A stretch of 21,340 nucleotides of DNA from NCBI GenBank assembly GCA_001579985.1, contig LRSR01004401.1:1-21340 (forward strand). The letters are read 5' to 3'. The DNA is from Hypsibius dujardini (lineage: Eukaryota > Tardigrada > Eutardigrada > Parachela > Hypsibiidae). The notes beneath the pieces were generated by a model. The model was not told where the DNA came from. It saw only the letters and a list, made by a program, of their open reading frames with translations, and did no database searches. The position numbers and the translations under genes were made by a program. This document shows positions 8,841 to 18,436 of this stretch, piece by piece; the stretch's first letter is position 1, and each line of letters begins with the position of its first letter.

Positions 8841-9923
8841 AAGCAGCGAAGGGCCTCTTTTGCCGCGGAACATTTTGCGGCTTTCACGTTATTCCCAATT
8901 CCCTGGAACGATCCTTTTCCTTTCACATCTACGGTGACGCGAACTTTGCTATTCGAGAGTTTCTCCAACGGCCTAAAATGACAAATCACATTAATGAGAA
9001 TGTGACGTAACCACTGCCGAGGAAAAAGAGCCTTACTGGAAGACGACATCGTTAGTTCCTTCGTACTCATACAGCACTCGAACTGGATTTTTTGGGCAGT
9101 GCTCCAGACAAAACTCTAGAAGGGATAAAGGGAAAATGGAACAAAAAGGACTTGTCGGAATAACACTGGTAGTTGTAGCTGTACCAATACGCTCTTTCAT
9201 CATGTTGTAGTAAACGGTCCAGACCGCGTCAAGTGAGCAGCCGCTGTCCAAATAAATGGCACCTGCCACAGATTCAAAGATGTCCCCAAGAGTCTTTGGG
9301 TCTTCAGCTCGTTCATATCCGGAGAACTTTTCCTTCTTGTCATCCTCCACCATCCCAAAATGTAACTGGGAAAACCAACGATAGTGACGCCGATATACAC
9401 ATTGAGTTCAAACAGTTTGGTACCGTGTCGGCAAACAAAAGTTCGGTTGACAGAAAAACGAAGGAAACACAAGCAGGTAATGAAGGAAGCCAAACATAGT
9501 TGGAAGCAAACCTTACCATGTCATTAGAGATTGGAATGACGTTGGGGTTCTCTGTTCGAGCTTCTTCGACATACTTCCGGATCAAGGCAAAGATCTTGGG
9601 GCTGTTGTACTTGATATGGCTGTGAAAGTTATTCTGCACCGCCAACAGTGAGAAGGTCTTGTTATTCACCAAGGCAGAACGCAGATCAGTCAACTCCCCC
9701 GGACTTAACCAACGATTGGTGCCACTGAACAGGTATCGGGTGACCATGAAGTCCAGAATGGCATCACCGATAAACTCAAGACGCTGGTAGCAATCAGTAA
9801 TCCGGTTCTGGTAGAAGGAGCTATGCGTGAAGGCTTGCAGCAGATAGGCCGGCTGTCGGAATCTTACAGAAAAAAGCACCATTTATCATATTGGCGAAAC
9901 TCGGTACTCTACAGACAGACAGT

Positions 9924-9981
<58 letters not shown>

Positions 9982-10744
9982 GGTAGACAGACGTACAACC
10001 AGACGTACAACCAGACAGGCAGGCAAACAAGTAGACAGACAGACAGCAGACAGACATGCATCTATACGCACTTATAGCCAATATGTTCTTCAAAAACATC
10101 AAGCCCGGAAATCAGCTGCCGCAACTCCTCAGCCACACCGGGATCGTCCCGCAACAACGCCTTGCCAGTTCGTCCACTCCCCACTGCCACACCGCCCGAT
10201 AGCTCCACTTTCAGCCCCAATCCCGTCATAAACTTCATTGCGCTTCCACATCCACACTCCATCAGAACCACACCGATCAAGGCTTCCATCGCATCCGCCA
10301 GACCTTTGTCATTCACTGACACCATGGACCGATGGGTCTGCGGCAAGGCATCATAGCCGGGCGGCGTGAAATTGATCAGAGGCTCCAATACCTCGTTGAG
10401 GACGAACGGCCCAAGACCGATTTCCCTCGCCAAGCGATACAGGTTGTAATTGGAAATCTGCATCGCTTTCAGGTGATCCAGTCGGCCTTCGTGGTAGTTA
10501 GGATATTTCCCGTAGAGATACAAGCAGGTGGTCAATTTGAGGAAAGAGTCACCCATGGTCTAAGAAAAACAAATTTATAAAGTAAAAGAACAGTTGAATT
10601 GAACCAAGATGACAGACCAAAGAGAATGAGCTAAGACAATCTCGGTAGCCATGCTGTCACGTTTAGACTGATGAACAGCCGAACGGAGAGGCGGAAACTG
10701 ACAGACGGACAAACAGACAGAGAGCCAGACAGGCATACAGACAA

Positions 10745-10777
<33 letters not shown>

Positions 10778-13700
10778 TACAGACAGATAGACAGACAAAC
10801 AGATACAAACAGACAGACACTTATTGTTTCAAATCGAACCTCCATTCGTTCTAGGTCGAAATTATCCCCGGCCTTGGCCGTGGTTATAGCCGTTAAGAGG
10901 GATGCAATTTCAGGGAATGGAGTTGTCCGCGGATCAGTGCGGAACTCGGAATCCAACCGGAACGGTGGTGGCGTGAGACTTGACTGGCAACCTTCCGGCG
11001 CCCTCATCCACTCTGCTTTCTTCAAAGCTTCCAGAGTAGGACGCAATGGGGACTGAGACTGGCTGAGCAGCTTGGAATCATTTTTTCGTTTACGGATGCG
11101 ACTATGCATTTGCGCATAAAATAGCTTGTTCATCTGCTTTTCGAAAAACAGGCCGAGAGACTGAGGTGTTTTGACTCCGTTGACCATGTCGAAGCCGTTC
11201 AAGCTGCCGTCACTGTCCGAGTCGAGAGTAGACGGGTCTGGGCTTTCCTCAGATTCCATGCGCTGCAGAAGGGAAATGAACAGCTTTGGAATCCCATATA
11301 ACAATATGTTTCAATATCCAATGGCAGACTCGAACAAACATACACCGTAGTCACACCCAGACAACAAAGATCTCAACAGCGAACGGTAAGACTTACGAGA
11401 CCAAATGCATGCTATACGAGATCGACTTCACTAAGGCTACCTGAACAGGAGAAGTGTTTTCCGCAGTGGGACTCATTTCAAAGTCCACAGAAGACGCTGG
11501 GCTTCCCCGAGGAGACGAAGAATACAACCCGCGAAACCGATGATCATTTTCCAGCTCTTTCCACTGCTCCACTGCCCCGACAGCGCTTCCCACGGAAGAC
11601 TTGCAACGCAAAATATTGTACAGCTGGAGAGTGTTGCAAAGTGACTGCATTCGATGGAGGATGGTCGGTAGTAGTCGGCATTTAACATACAGCGCGTTCG
11701 TCAATGGCAGGATTCGAAACAGCTCAGCAATAACGGTAATATGATTCCGGTCCGGCGACTCTGCGTCTTTCGGCTTCGGTCGCAAAAAGTTCAACCTTTA
11801 AAGAGGAATTTATATCATTTTTTGTTGCTAGCAGAGAACGGACACCACCATCGGTCCATCAATTCAAAGACATACGCAGAGAGTAGGTAGACGAATAATA
11901 ACAGCAGAGGTATTAACACACATGGGAACAGTACGACTACCATAAAGCCGCACACCACAGACAGACAGACAAAGCCCATCTGCTGAAAAAAACCAGTCCG
12001 TGAACTTAGCAAAGGTAGTGACCCCACAACACATGGGAATAGTACGACTATCACGAAGCCGCACACCACAGACAGACAGACAAAGCCAATCTGCTGAAAA
12101 AAAACCAGTCCATGAACTTAGCACAAATCAGTCGACTTACTGTTTCGCACAGTGGCGGACTTCAAGCAAGGGCTGGTCGGGAATCTGGACCGTTACTCCG
12201 TATTTACGCCGGACAAGCTCCGCTGTGGTTTCCTCAAAAGGTTTGACCATGGAATGGGGAGTCAGCTCACGACGAACCTGTCTCACGTGAAATCGCTCGA
12301 CTTGCCCATTGTAATCAGACGCGACTACGGCATTCTCATAATCGAGCGGACGGGTGCCCAGCCGTCTCCGCTCATCCTCTGAGGGGAGAGTGGTGAGAAA
12401 GCCGTTGGGAGTGATCAAACGGGTCAAGGCGTCCCAGTCTAGGGAATATGTCTTGCCAACCTTTGTTAAAAATTCCCAAAGGGGCAGTTCAGTCGGAATG
12501 AAGACGCGGTCACTAAACTAATAACACCCATCGTCATTATCGGGAACGATACAGTACCAGTTTGGTAGGCACAGTGAACAATGTATCGCTGATATTTTCT
12601 TCCAGGGAGCTGAGTCCCTCCACGACGGTCGCGAAGCCGATGACTTCGTTAAAGACGGTGTAGTGGAACTTCTTAACCGCATGCAGCTGCCCCGCGGTGA
12701 GAGTGACAGTTTCGACAAAGTCAGTGTAGACAGTGAATTCGCGCAACTGGATGTAGATGGGCCACGTCGGTAGAGCAGGCAGAGAAGCCCGACTCAGGAA
12801 GCCCACCGACACCGATTGGTCGTATTCGAACCGGTCATCCCTGTCCGCCGACAGATGACCCTTGAGCACAAGCCGAATAGCGTAAAAGTAATGCGTCGTT
12901 GATGGATCTCGGGAACTGGTGCAGAACTCGGGTACCTGTGAAACAATTACAGCTCTACTGAATACGGACGGGAATTAAGTTAGAGACGTCGGCTAAGCAA
13001 AAAACACTGCGAAAGAATCGAACAAAAAATCCACGATTACCGTGTAGAACTACTGTAGAACCGCGACCCATCCGTGGTACTTTCTGGACCCCCCCCCCAG
13101 TAAATCAGATCCGGTGGGTCTGCTTACGCAATCAATCAATCGACACGTGCGGTCTTGTGGTTCACACATCTTTGCAATCAATCAAAACGGTAGCTTTTTA
13201 CTGTGTGATGACGTAGGCACCACGGATGGATCGAAATTCTATAGGACTTTACCAGTTTCGAGTAAGTTTGAAGACGTCGACGCGTTCCTGGCTGGGGAGC
13301 TTCCTTGTCTTCCACTCGTTCGCGCTCATGGTTGCCGATGAAGTCAGTCACGTCCTTGTGCCATGAATCTTCTGACTTTGGTAGCATGTTGTCATCCAAT
13401 TCATTCATACCATACAAGAGTTCACAGCACTTTAGAGCAACCACTTTCTTCGCCAGTTTATCCCTTTTTACCGTTTCACCCTGCGGCCGACACAAAACAG
13501 CAAGAACTGACCAGGAGCGTCTCGCTCGATAAAGAAGGCGTGGCGTGTTGGAAATGATTGGTTGGTTGCGTTGGTTGGGCTCTCAACAGCTCTTACCGTG
13601 ACAGGCTGCTTGATGGCGGCGCTCAACGGCAAATACGCAGTGCAGACAAAGGACTCCTGACCCAGCTTTTTTACCCGGAAGTAAGTTGTACAAGTGGTCA

Positions 13701-15609
13701 TGTTATCGTTGGGCAAGGTGTTGCAATAACTGGAATTGAAAGCACACATACAAAATCATAATTGCGGATTATTCGCTGCAAATAAACCCTTACCGTTGCA
13801 GGATATTAAGGGAAGTGTTGACGGTGATTCGAAGGGTGGTTCCTTCAGGACAAAACGGCGGGTACTCCTCGTCGGCAAAGTGTTCGTCTCGTTCGGTCTC
13901 GGTGGGAGCCTTCCGACTGTCACATAGTCTCTGCATGTCCGCCTCCAGCTTCTGATATTGAGCCAGGTCGCCATCGACGAACTTGCCGTACTCAGAGCGC
14001 TCGACCATAATGATGAATTTCGACGCCATCATACGAGCTCTACCCTTGGACTGGATGTATCTAATGAAAAAGAGCAACCACATGCCTTACAGTAAGCATC
14101 AGTAATGTCCAGAATTTTCAAGGTTTTAAGAACTTACGAACGAAAACCGCTCGGAAGGTCGAACCTGAAAGGTAAGCCATATTATTAGTTATGTGCGCCA
14201 ACGCAACAATTCACCCTCAACAATTACATAATAGTCGAGGCTGATTCAAACAAATAAGAGCGAAGTCGGTTTAACAAATCTTCTAACTTCTAACTCAGTA
14301 AGAAGAAGCTATTTCGTCGAAAGGTCTTTTCGTAAGATCAACAGGCAGATAAGACAGACAGATAAGGCGGGAGGACAGCCCAGAGATAATGCGGCACTGG
14401 TACGAGAAATATAAATTAATGTCCGTACCGCACGATTAAGTTGCACTGTCCGACGTCAAATCCTTCTTCAACAACCTCTGTTGCGACAAGAATGTTCGAT
14501 CTTCCTTCGCGGAAGTTCTCCAATGTCGACTTAAGCTGTTTCCAGGAAATCGATGGTTTATCTCCAGCAGAATCTAAGACAATCACAAATGATTGTCGAG
14601 TCTGGAGACCTTCATGTGACCTTCCCCGGTCGAGTCTGGAGACCTTCAACCTTCAAGTGACCTTCCAGTGACCACAAACTACAAACCTGGACTGCCAGAT
14701 TCTGTTAATTGTCCAACACAGAAACCGCACTTCAAGAAGGCGTAAGGACCATCGGGACACGATGCAATTAAGGTAAGCAATTTGTAAAGAGCCCATGCGT
14801 TGATTCGCTCCTTCACGAAGATTATTCCGCAGAACGCTTTGGTGTCTTCTACTAAGACAGACATAAAGCAGTGGATACAGCTACGGAATGCATGTCATTT
14901 CTGACTGTCCATCTCGGCCTTCAACTAAAAGCAAGTGTTAACAACAAGACCAACCATCTGTTGTCTTTGCCGGCGCACTGTCCCAGCACTGCTTCAGGGT
15001 GTCAAGAAGGCTGGAAACTCTGGGGGTGATCAGTTCGCAGAGTTGGTGAACGTGTCCTGACTCGATGTCAATGACATGAAAATTCAACTCCAAGTTCCGA
15101 TTAAAAATCTCCAGCGCTGACGTGGCCACCTGAACTGGTACGCTTCTTGCGGGGAATATACCCTGGTTCAGCATGAACCGCAAATCCTTCAAAAGTTCGG
15201 TCCCAGCCTTGAAAGAAAGCAATAAATCAGTTCAACGAAGAATGCATACAATGAATATGAACAACTTACGACATAGGCACAGTAAGGACCGAGTGATTTC
15301 ATGCAATTAATTATCTGCATTAAGACATTTCGGATTTCTCTGATGCTTTCCTTGGCTTGGTCGTCCAGCTCCTCTGCACGATCCAATGACGTCGCCAAGT
15401 AGTCTTCAGGAACGCTCAATGGCAGCTGCGCACATTTAGCCTTCTCCAACCAGTTCGCTGCATCTTGCAAGATCTCCTTCGCGTTCGTCAGCTCAAGTGT
15501 TTCCATCGGGAGCTAAAACCCAAGGAAAATATTTTTCACTAGAAAATGGCAGCAAGAGGCAGGCAGACCGGCAAACAGGCAAGCAGGCAGACAAATGGGC
15601 CGACAAATG

Positions 15610-15653
<44 letters not shown>

Positions 15654-17701
15654 TTCAGAGAGACAGGTAGACGACTCAACCTCACACTTCACTTGACCGA
15701 ATTCAAGGAAATTCTTACCGAGTACTGAATGATTTGCATGTCCGGGCGAGCCGTATGCAGTGCCAGAGACTGATCCCAGGAAGTAACTACCACACAATTC
15801 AGGCATCTCTGCAGCTCATTAAAACTGTCCTCAATCGTCTGACTTCCTTTCAACTTGAAATTGATGACGGAAGCGGAAAGACCCAATATCCGGGGCTTCC
15901 GTGGACTAGAATGGGCATGAAGATGTCGAGTGATGTTTCGGTAAGGATGTTTCTCGTTTGCATGGTGGCATTCGTCCAAAACGATTAAGTTTATTCGATC
16001 CGGTTCTGTCATGCGAAAGTAAATGCTTAAAACTTGTAAGTGTTAAGGTCACAGTTTCAGATCGTTATGGTCAGTCACGTACGATCACATTAACGGTTGA
16101 AGAAAAAACCGTACCGATAATATTGTCTGTCAAGAGCTGCAGAAAAACGTCGTGAATGATGACAATAATCCTAGTCTTCCGGAACTCCGCGATCCACCTC
16201 TCCTTCGACCACTCATCCACGCCAAGTTTACCATGATACCCTTCAAGTCAGACCGAAAAACCCATGAATAATAATACTCAAAGAGCAACAACCGAGAAAG
16301 GTACTGTACTGACGCGATGGCTTCGCGCACTGCAAGAGCACGTACGCTCATGCGCGGATTCATAGGTCTAAGTTTACGGCGGGTCTAAGTTTACGGTGGG
16401 TCTATTTCTACTGCGTGAAGCTATCGCGTCAGTACAGTATCATGAACTGGAAGCCGGAATCTTACTGTCAGTTGATATTCTGGTCACTTCCTTCAACGCC
16501 TTGGCCTGTTGCTCCACCAACGGTACTAGGAAAACGGTAAGATTCATTTGTCAGTACGAGGCATAACGTGCAGCCAACTCACAGGCTTCCAGCAATGGAT
16601 TCCGTCTCCAGGCCAATGAAGGTAAATTGGTCCATCAAACTTTTTGAATTGAATCCCTCGATCGATCGATCGATCGATTGAAAAATATGTGGCTTCTTGG
16701 TACTGCGAGTCGTTGAATGCTTGATTTGTTCCCATAGCAGAACCAGCCATTCATAATTGATTGAATGGTTGAGTACTAGTCTACTGGAGTATTCAACAAC
16801 CATTGGTCGAACGATTGATTGATTGATTTAAAAACTATTGGTTGGTTGATTGATTGATTTAACGACCGTTGATCGATTGATTGATTAATTGAACAACCAT
16901 AGGAGCATTGGTCGATCGATTGATCGAGTCGTGTCCGTACCTGAAGGCACCACGAAGAACGTACGCTGCGCACCGTCATCCCACTCTCCATCGATTTGGT
17001 GGCGCAATTCTTGAATCAACTTAATAGCAATGTAGGTTTTTCCGGTGCCTAAAATAACAGGTAAAGTGACGGTTTACAAGTCAGCCCCGGTAGATCAGCA
17101 TGAATCGCGGCCGCTAACAACGATGACAACGAGAACGATCTGAGTAAAAACTCGCACTTTTTGAACAGGGAGAAAACCAAAATACAGACATGGCTAAATT
17201 TCTAACTGACTGAGTTAAACTCTTTGAAAAACAAGCGATAACACTCGGAGTAACTCCTACTCGTTATTTGATCCGCAGCGAGCCTAATCAATTAACGATT
17301 TTGGCCATGCGTGTCTCGTACCAAAAACAGTCAAATGCACGTAATTCATTTATACTTGCCCTGCATTACACCAACACACCCTCTGGATTACTAGTTTTTG
17401 GTGCTATCCTTCTCTTTACATACCTGTCCCCAATGCACAGATGATATTTTCCTCTTTTGCGCGTTCTACCAGTTCATCCTGGAAAGGTAAACGGGAATTC
17501 TCACTGAGAAAAACAACGGAAGGCGTAACGCTAACGAGCACATCGTCGATAACTGGATCAGATAGCAATACAAAAATGCCGATCCGTGCCAGGGCATTGA
17601 GCTCGTACTTGATAAGCGCGCTGCGTGAATTTTTCTGGTAGCGTCGGCGTTGCTGAGTCCGATTCAGGGACCGGTGGTCGCCCGGAATGATTATCCACCA
17701 T
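8816..17701 (-). CDS. Dicer: Dicer endoribonuclease, complete, 23 exons, 1657 aa
   Basis: Cleaves double-stranded RNA into small RNAs. Exons (5' to 3'): 17701-17609, 17478-17424, 17048-16941, 16525-16466, 16240-16115, 16005-15719, 15512-15270, 15207-14955, 14851-14687, 14573-14429, 14164-14138, 14060-13794, 13729-13597, 13480-13253, 12935-12558, 12517-12141, 11795-11441, 11262-10840, 10559-10072, 9862-9517, 9365-9185, 9115-9037, 8972-8816. Total 4974 nt, all phases agree. Domains: helicase with Walker A GTGTGKT (48-54), DECH (158-161), GLSAS (189-193), LVATEVVEEGFD, and QSKGRAR (524-530); DUF283 about 610-730; platform/PAZ about 770-990; RNase IIIa with ERMETMGD (E1241, D1245) and DAMEALIG; RNase IIIb with QRLEFIGD (E1433, D1437) and DIFE (D1547, E1550); one dsRBD to the end. 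All catalytic residues are present. The start MVDNHSGRPP is the first in-frame ATG that keeps phase. The intact helicase resembles the siRNA-type Dicer-2 class, but subfamily is not settled. Least certain junctions: 5/6, 8/9, 17/18. Confidence 0.95.
9911..10057. repeat. (CAGA)n tetranucleotide repeat in Dicer intron 19
   Basis: Nearly pure CAGA repeats with a few TACAACCAGA interruptions occupy most of the intron between the RNase IIIa and RNase IIIb exons. On the transcribed strand this reads as TCTG, a pyrimidine-rich run ending about 50 bp before the exon 20 acceptor. Confidence 0.95.
10699..10820. repeat. (CAGA)n tetranucleotide repeat in Dicer intron 18
   Basis: An imperfect CAGA/CAAA repeat lies just downstream (in the transcript) of the exon carrying the ERME half of the RNase IIIa motif. 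It reads TCTG on the transcribed strand. Confidence 0.9.
11921..12125. repeat. 111-bp tandem duplication in Dicer intron 16
   Basis: Two copies, beginning CATGGGAA at 11921 and at 12032, are about 90% alike. Each holds a short CAGACAGACAGACAAAGCC block followed by CTGCTGAAAAAAA and CCAGTCC. They fill most of the 345-bp intron between the PAZ exon and the connector exon. Confidence 0.85.
13053..13244. mobile_element. MITE copy filling Dicer intron 14 (same family as 7286-7535)
   Basis: The left end CTGTAGAA with TA before it and the right end TTCTATAG enclose inner arms containing CCATCCGTGGT and its complement. A C-run and CAGTAAAT follow the left arm, as in the 7286-7535 copy. The element takes up about 60% of the 317-bp intron, and its right end stops 7 bp from the exon 14 donor (GT at 13252-13251). 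The right TA flank is not kept, so this copy is older. Confidence 0.65.
14596..14670. repeat. Short direct repeat in Dicer intron 9
   Basis: Two copies of a unit containing CGAGTCTGGAGACCTTCA followed by GTGACCTTCC lie side by side, within the 113-bp intron that separates exons 9 and 10. No function is apparent. Confidence 0.75.
15549..15672. repeat. (CAGA)n tetranucleotide repeat in Dicer intron 6
   Basis: AGGCAG/CAAACAGG repeats grade into pure CAGA and end near 15672, in the intron after the DECH exon. This is the third Dicer intron with the same repeat in the same orientation. Confidence 0.95.
16302..16439. mobile_element. TA-flanked miniature hairpin element in Dicer intron 4
   Basis: A 28-bp inverted repeat (16302-16329 and 16412-16439, about two mismatches) begins TACTGTACTGACGCGATGGC. 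TA is the outer dinucleotide on both sides; the element between is 134 bp. The loop contains a direct repeat of GGTCTAAGTTTACGG. It lies wholly within the 225-bp intron 4, starting 62 bp from exon 5. No coding capacity. Confidence 0.65.
16658..16930. repeat. (GATC)n and (TTGA)n simple repeats in Dicer intron 3
   Basis: A GATCGATCGATCGATCGATT run at about 16658-16680 is followed from 16813 by scattered ATTGATTGATT tracts interleaved with AACAACCATTGG-like words. They occupy the 415-bp intron between helicase exons 3 and 4. Confidence 0.8.
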
Positions 17702-17708
17702 CTTTCAT
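17691..17708 (-). promoter_or_regulatory. Overlapping upstream ORF (MKDGG) at the Dicer start codon
   Basis: An ATG at 17708-17706 opens a five-codon frame ending in TAA at 17693-17691. It starts 7 nt before the Dicer ATG (17701-17699), in another frame, and ends inside the Dicer coding sequence. Both ATGs have A at -3 and the Dicer ATG also has G at +4. If the transcript leader includes it, it would compete with Dicer initiation. The leader is not mapped, so its use is inferred. Confidence 0.45.
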
Positions 17709-17816
17709 GCTCGAAAGGATTAGATCATCGGATATTGCATTGAAACCAGTAATACTACAAGAAGTTGTCCGTTGGTTGGTGCAAAATGTTTTCCCATTTG
17801 TGGCACACTAGCCTGA

Positions 17817-18139
17817 TTGCGCACGCGCACTTTTTCGACCGCCGGCGCGCGTCGGCAGTGGCAAAACCTCATTGCACTTTAAAATGTGACTACCGACGCA
17901 AGAGCGTGCCTCTGCTAGAGTCAAATGCTAAATACTCGAATCGAAATGACTAGTTGATAACAGAGAGATAAGGCAACATATCCTCCGTTCGCGTGTACGC
18001 ACAAAACGAGAGAAAGCTCAATCGCCCGTTCCTGCGTTCATATAAACGAGAAAACGAGTTCGTCAAGCGTACAATTTTAAAATCTCACGTTTGAACACCA
18101 ACCTCGCCCGTCGGCGGTCGAAAAAGTGCGCGTGCGCAA
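17817..18139. mobile_element. 323-bp foldback upstream of Dicer (MITE-like)
   Basis: A 31-bp inverted repeat with one mismatch (17817-17847 and 18109-18139) begins TTGCGCACGCGCACTTTTTC. It begins 116 bp upstream of the Dicer start codon, between the intact gene and the decayed copy. I see no clear target duplication and no transposase, so it may be a mobile element or a local inverted duplication. The rest of the 17702-18436 spacer shows no gene. Confidence 0.55.
17818..17829. promoter_or_regulatory. NRF1/Ewg-type palindrome TGCGCACGCGCA upstream of Dicer
   Basis: The 12-mer fits the known NRF1 (insect Erect wing) consensus YGCGCAYGCGCR exactly. It lies 117 bp upstream of the Dicer ATG; a second exact copy sits in the other foldback arm at 18127-18138. 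NRF1-type sites usually lie close to transcription starts, so these are candidate promoter elements. Function is inferred. Confidence 0.4.
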
Positions 18140-18436
18140 CGAGGACCGACATTCACCAGGGACCAGAAAAGAGTTCATTCCGACTCCAACAAGGAGGGTC
18201 CAATTCTTAGCGCTCTTTCCTTACCACGACTGGATGTGTAACCAGAGCGCTAGCCGGGAGATGAACGGTGCAGGAAAACTTAGTTTGGCCCAACCTCTTG
18301 ACATGCAGGTAAACGGGGCAAGCCTTTCTTTCCGCTTTAGGAAGTATATTGTAATATCTATTAAAGACAGTCCTCCCAGGTCTGCAACGGATAAGTAATT
18401 AAACAGGAACAACAAGTAGAACCGGCATACACGAAC

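Noticed and set aside
9823-10077. Plus-strand frame of RQTDRQTD repeats, and Cys/Leu-rich minus frames over other CAGA runs
   Set aside because: Tetranucleotide repeats read in all frames; they lie in Dicer introns.
11393-11440. Strong donor GTAAGT near 11393 as the end of Dicer exon 17
   Set aside because: It gives phase 2, which does not fit the only good acceptor of exon 18. CAG|GTAGCC at 11441/11440 gives phase 0 and restores a total length divisible by three.
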